From Polytrichum commune (taxonomy: Eukaryota; Streptophyta; Polytrichopsida; Polytrichales; Polytrichaceae): a stretch of 64,000 nt of DNA. The stretch lies in assembly GCA_950295325.1 (NCBI GenBank), contig OX485807.1, positions 40,456,440-40,520,439 of the forward strand, read 5' to 3'. A program made the translations under genes and the position numbers. Below are positions 59,802 to 64,000 of this stretch, piece after piece. The first letter of the stretch is position 1. Each line of letters starts with the position of its first letter. Under the pieces are notes generated by a model, which saw only the letters and a list, made by a program, of their open reading frames with translations, did not search any database and was not told the DNA's origin.

Positions 59802-60155
59802 TGATGAAAACTGAATGGAATACACATGTATCTGTGTGGAAATTAACTCTGCAATTCAATGAAAAACATTTATTGCTACACTTATGCTGTTTACATCTTA
59901 CGGAAATACTATCTGCTGTAATTCTTACGCCTGATGAAATAGCTTCATCAATGTATGATGCTTTGCTAATCTGTCTGAGCTACATTTGCTCTAGATACAC
60001 TACGCGTACAAAGATGATTAACTCCTAATTGCAAACGACTACATCTCCACTTCTCTCTGGTGTCACTAGAAGAATCCTTCCAGAAGATTCGAACAGGTGA
60101 ACGAAGTTCATTCACTTTAATGACCGGATGAACGTTAGACTGAAATCATCCATCA
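59802..60155 (-). repeat. Copia LTR (5' LTR in element orientation)
   Basis: 354 bp, TGATG...CATCA, about 12 differences from 28978-29331. Followed by the GGCAG target duplication. The primer-binding site just inside (minus strand, GGTTATGGGCCC) does not match the usual initiator-Met tRNA pattern that I know for copia. Confidence 0.95.
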
Positions 60156-60160
60156 GGCAG

Positions 60161-61112
60161 ACTGCATTTAATATTGCTAAACCGTTGTTCCGAACACGGT
60201 TTTCCAAGATCAGGGAACTCCTTTTCCTGCAAAGAGCATATGAAAAATGGCAATGTATATATTCCCCAACAAGAAGCGTGCTTCAATTGTACTTCTCATG
60301 AAGTACAATGATCCATTCATCGGAATGTTGAAATCTGCGAAGGTCCTACGAGTGAGTTTGATCCTAAATTTGATCCTACGAGACATTGAAAAAATCAAAA
60401 ATCAAAACAATGTGCAAGAAATAGAATTATGAAGACATACATGCTGAAATGCAACTAAGTTTACCGTGTTCACAAACCTAACTATCCACCATCGATAAAG
60501 AAGTGCACCGCAAAGTTACACAGCATCGACAGGAAGTATAATTTCGTTAGTGTGAGAATGATCGTCTCATGAATACATGAATTTCTGTACTACAGCTTCT
60601 GTACAGAAAATTGAATAACCGTACAGCCGTACTTCGGACAACAACAAACTCCTCTGTACTTCCATCGCCAGCTCCATGTGAGCCAAATAATATGGAAAAT
60701 GTATCAAGATATAATCCAAAGACTCATCAATACGCCGCTATGGATTTAGAGGGTCACAGAGAGTAAGAAATCACATTACATTGCACTTAAGTTGCGTTCT
60801 CGCATTCTCTTATGAACTATGTATCGATGACAACGCACCTACATTTCTGCCACATCCACTAAATAGATTATTGAAATAATTTCTGCCACTAAATTAACCG
60901 TCAGGTATACATGTATCAAACATCATGAATATGTGTCATAAAATCACAAGAACGGGGTCAAGGATTTCGAAACGATACATGATACCATGATAAGCCACAG
61001 TGGCAATGTGCCAAAAATTAGACCTATACTTTCCTACAAATCATGCTGGAACTGCCGGAAAATATTTTAATAATGCTCAATCCCAGAGCAATTCAAGCGA
61101 ATTAATTTACTT
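60161..61112. other. Downstream region of the pectinesterase gene
   Basis: No gene supported. Contains the 3' UTR and polyadenylation region of the minus-strand pectinesterase, and blocks resembling 19600-20200. Confidence 0.5.
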
Positions 61113-62492
61113 TCAGAGCCAAGCCTTCCCGTCAATGAAGTTCAGGCTGGAGAATGCGGCCGCCTGGCTCGCGGTCAGCACACGTGACCACTTCACACGT
61201 CCAGCGCGATTCGCCCCCACACCCGTGCACTCGTACTCCCCGTAGAACACCGTCTTCTCCCTCGTAGCATCCCCCCAGTTGAACCACCCGGCGGGGATGA
61301 TCTTATCAGCGATGTTGCACCGGATGAACACCACCCGGGAGTACGTTCCCCAAGCACGTCCCAAGTAGATCGTTCCCGAACCTGTCAAGGTGCAACCCAC
61401 GAACGAGAATCCCGTCAGCTCTCCTGGACCTCTCTTCTGGGCGGTCACGGATCCGCTCGTGCCCTGCGCGATGGAATTCAGGTGGCAGCTCTGATAGATG
61501 GATTGCCCGTCGCCGAAGATGTAATCGATTGAGCCCTGGATGAAGCAGTCCTTGAAGTAGTGCCGTCCTGCCTGGTCGTACAGGGTGTCCTGCGCTCCGT
61601 AGAACGAGCACCCGTAGAATGCTCCGAAGTCTCCCTTGATCCTCAATGCCACTGCCTGCTTTCCCACTGCACCTCCGACTGGGGCGGGTGCGGAGTTCTG
61701 CAATCACAACACTCCCATATCAGCAATGTACAAACACGAGGAGATACCATAACACCAGCAGAGGTGCACCTACACAAGTCTTGAGAATTTATCCAATATC
61801 AGAATATAATGTGAGTTAATTCAGAAAGATTTATTTTTGATGTAGTACCGCGAATGTGCAGCCGATGGCGATGAAGTGGTCAGACTCAATGGCAACGGAG
61901 GCACTCTTGGAGGTCCCTCCGGCAGAACCTGCGGTGTCAGCCCATACCAGGACGGTCTTCCTGCCTGAGCATTGGAATGTGATATAAGGTTTCTCCTGTG
62001 GGATAAGGAGTTTCTGCCTGTGACATACAGATACCCAATACTGATAAGTAAAATCTCATATTACTCGAATGACAAAACTTAGTAAAAACCCGCAGTACTT
62101 TGAACATAATACTGAACAATGCTGTGATAAAAAAGGTGCCAACTATGACTTTTCTGAGAATCATGAAGGCAGCGCAAGGTCATAGTGACGAGCTTAAACC
62201 TGTATACTCCGGGCCCGATGACGATGATCACACGCCGCTGGTTGCCATTTGGCACGGCATTGATAGCACTTTGCACATTCTTGAAGTTGCCCCTGCCTGA
62301 TTGATCCACCACGATCGTTCGGCTAGTTCCAGACTGAGTGCTCAGAGTTGTGACAGTCCGTGGGGGCTTCGACTCCACTGTGCTATACCAGTGCGCCGCC
62401 TCGGTTTCATTGAGAGCCAACACCGGCACAGCGATCACAAATACTGCTGCCAATACTACCAATAAGTGGGAAACTCCGAACCCATGGGCCAT
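61113..62492 (-). CDS. Secreted pectinesterase (pectin methylesterase)
   Basis: Three exons on the minus strand: 62492-62200, 62017-61849 and 61697-61113, giving 348 residues with no stop or shift. Splice sites are CAG|GT and CAG|G for intron 1, GCG|GT and CAG|A for intron 2. The N-terminus has a hydrophobic signal peptide (about residues 8-27), then FKNVQSAINAVP. Exon 3 carries the family signature in order: KQAVALR with the first Gln, GAQDTLYD with the Gln-Asp pair, SIDYIFGD with the catalytic Asp, and YLGRAWG with the Arg and Trp. The enzyme removes methyl esters from homogalacturonan in the cell wall. There is no N-terminal inhibitor (PRO) domain, so it is the short form. YLGRAW replaces the commoner LGRPW. 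The gene looks intact and has TATA-like sequence about 150 bp upstream. It is the only clearly functional host gene here. Confidence 0.93.
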
Positions 62493-62641
62493 AACTGCAG
62501 ATGATATTCAAAACCCTGCAGCTTTTGATGATGTCAGAGACCTGGCTACCTTTCTACAGGTGGAACTGAATGGATGGTCTCTAACCCTCGCTGTTAGAGG
62601 GTGGGGATGATGAGACACTTTGAGATGTGAGGTTTTGTGAA

Positions 62642-62650
62642 CCTTTATAG
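62642..62650 (-). promoter_or_regulatory. TATA box of the pectinesterase gene
   Basis: CTATAAAGG on the minus strand, about 150 bp upstream of the ATG at 62492; distance allows a typical plant 5' UTR of about 115 bp. Confidence 0.55.
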
Positions 62651-64000
62651 GATCGGTTTCTGTAAACCGCGTAACTTGGTAGACAGGCAGATCGAGCGGC
62701 AAACTCCGGACGTGCGGCGGATCGAAGCAAGAGTTCGAGAATCGGGAGTTCATCACCTGTGTACACTATCTAGGATCAGTGTACATTCTACAACTCATGA
62801 AAATTGTGCATCTACTCATGCCCTGGATGTTAGGACATACATCATCGAGTCCCTCTTGAGCAGTGAGCACTACAAATTTAGGCGTGTGTCTTAATGTTAG
62901 CCAGCTAGCTCAACCTTGGACACTTCCAAATCGGCAAGCTGGAACCTAGACCAGAAGCCCCTACCGATCCCCTGCTGCAATTTTCAGCTTCAACCTGCAT
63001 CACAGTTGAGGTTGAGGTGCTTCGTGGCAATTGTCTATCTTAAGCCGTCTAGTGATATCATCACACTATAATTTGGTAATTTGCTCACAATGTGCATCGA
63101 TGAAAGTTGCTCTAGACAAGCTTCCCCTCATACAGTGGTGATTATGTTGGATATCCCTTTTCATGTTATATGCTCGTGGCCAGGATTCCAGACTCTTTTT
63201 AGATGCAACCTGCCTTGTTGGTACAAACTCCACATTCTGGCAGCCTGGTATCCTCATCGCGATCTCGATCTCGACCTCGACTCAGCACGATCACCCGGAA
63301 CACCAAGAAACATCACCAGTGTGTACTTAGGAGAACTAAAATATTTTGTGATCAATGTAAGTTCATAAGTTATTCACCACATGACCCATAATCCGTTTGG
63401 AAGAAGGGAATCTGCGTCAGTTCTGGACATGGGCCTGAAAGTGCGGCGCATCCCTCCATTATCTAGATGTAATGTAGATGATACCACTGATGAAATGGTA
63501 GTTGTACCAATTTCCTAGATAGTGGGCTCTGAACTTCAAGCCCCCCGCCCCCCCGTGTATGCCTTTACCGACATCTCCCCTTGATAATAAGCGCCACTTC
63601 ACACACGAGACTGAGGGCCCGTGACCATTGCACCGTGACCATTGCACTTCCAGCACTCCCATTGGTGGAAAAAGGCAGAGGCGGTCCAAGTTCGCTTCAA
63701 ACTACGCTCGAGGGAACAACGAAGTAAGTGAATGCAATATGGATCTAAAGTCAGCCTGGATTCCTGCATGGCATCAAATGATTCATATTTTATGGTCACT
63801 TGGACTATTTTCTAAAATCACCTCTTGGAGGTAGCTAGGCTTAACACAAAACCAGGAGACCATGACACTCCAAAATCTCACAACTGTTGATTTATTATAT
63901 TTTATTTTGTGTGAGGACCCGCATGAATATATATTCATTGAAATAGCACCTGTTGAGGGTCCCGTAGATATGACTTCACACTATACTTGAGGGTTCGTGA
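62651..64000. other. Upstream of pectinesterase, no gene seen
   Basis: Intergenic. Contains a short CGATCT/CGACCT simple repeat near 63258-63285 and a C-rich run near 63540-63555. No coding region or terminal repeat is supported. Confidence 0.5.

Larger units (their letters stand above)
28978..60155 (-). mobile_element. Ty1/copia retrotransposon split by giant element B
   Basis: Two 354-bp LTRs (28978-29331 and 59802-60155) starting TGATG and ending CATCA, with a 5-bp target duplication GGCAG on both sides. The element reads on the minus strand: gag, protease, integrase, reverse transcriptase (59742 down to 56180), then RNase H (30955 down to 30100). Element B (30959-56176) sits between reverse transcriptase and RNase H. 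Without B the element is about 5.96 kb, normal for copia. By eye the LTRs differ at about 12 of 354 positions. The polyprotein has several stops and frameshifts, so the copy is dead independently of the insertion. Confidence 0.97.

Noticed and set aside
1-64000. tRNA or rRNA genes
   Set aside because: I looked for cloverleaf-like box A/B pairs and rRNA core motifs and recognised none; a tRNA scan would be needed to exclude them fully.

Overview
The window looks like nuclear DNA of a land plant. Supporting this are spliceosomal introns with GT/AG borders, TTTAGGG-type telomere motifs, a secreted plant-type pectinesterase, a Ty1/copia element, and a Tourist-like miniature element with a TAA target duplication. 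I suspect a spore-bearing plant (moss, liverwort, lycophyte or fern) because the transposase-like families resemble ones I associate with those genomes, but the sequence does not prove it. Apart from the pectinesterase (61.1-62.5 kb) and a small RING-like gene (22.9-23.7 kb), almost everything is mobile DNA.

The main discovery is a family of giant terminal-inverted-repeat elements. Element B (30959-56176, 25,218 bp) is complete. It has 28-bp matching ends starting AACACTATATTCG and a 3-bp target duplication GGT, and it sits inside a copia retrotransposon (28978-60155) at the reverse transcriptase/RNase H junction. Removing it with one GGT restores the copia reading frame exactly. Element A (window start to 15924) is a second copy whose right end is visible and whose left end lies outside the window.

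The left half of B carries two divergent transposase-like genes: a DUF7869-like gene with three in-frame stops (31490-34414, minus) and a nearly intact ~1495-aa zinc-finger/RNase H-like transposase candidate (37914-42402, plus). The right half of B, repeated in A, carries a GC-rich multi-exon cargo gene (A 8174-14336, B 47656-54569). It predicts a ~1650-aa protein joining a ParB/DGQHR-like domain, a permuted N6/N4 DNA-methyltransferase-like domain, a charged coiled-coil region and an FCP1/HAD-type phosphatase domain. Two further basic exons follow.

Both elements are studded with about 60 copies of a 22-bp palindrome (GTTTGGGTCG-N2-CGACCCAAAC). These occur as arrays with 79-, 60-, 57- and ~35-bp periods, at the 5' ends of introns 1-3, in the 5' leader and twice inside exon 3. 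I saw none outside the elements. A ParB-like/methyltransferase-like protein encoded beside dense palindromic sites suggests a site-binding or marking system carried by a plant transposon; that link is inference.

Both cargo copies are broken. The five nonsense differences between them are all C-to-T changes (four CAG to TAG, one CGA to TGA), as expected from cytosine methylation. A 978-bp miniature element interrupts exon 1 of copy B. The order of events is copia insertion, then giant element B into copia, then (at some time) the miniature element into B.

Between A and the copia lie ordinary plant repeats: a foldback element (17.1 kb), a Harbinger/Tourist-like element (17.8-19.0 kb), a hairpin repeat (20.5 kb), a TA-flanked miniature element (25.4-25.9 kb) and a pogo/Tigger deletion derivative (27.7-28.8 kb). 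All calls are by eye; no database search was possible.
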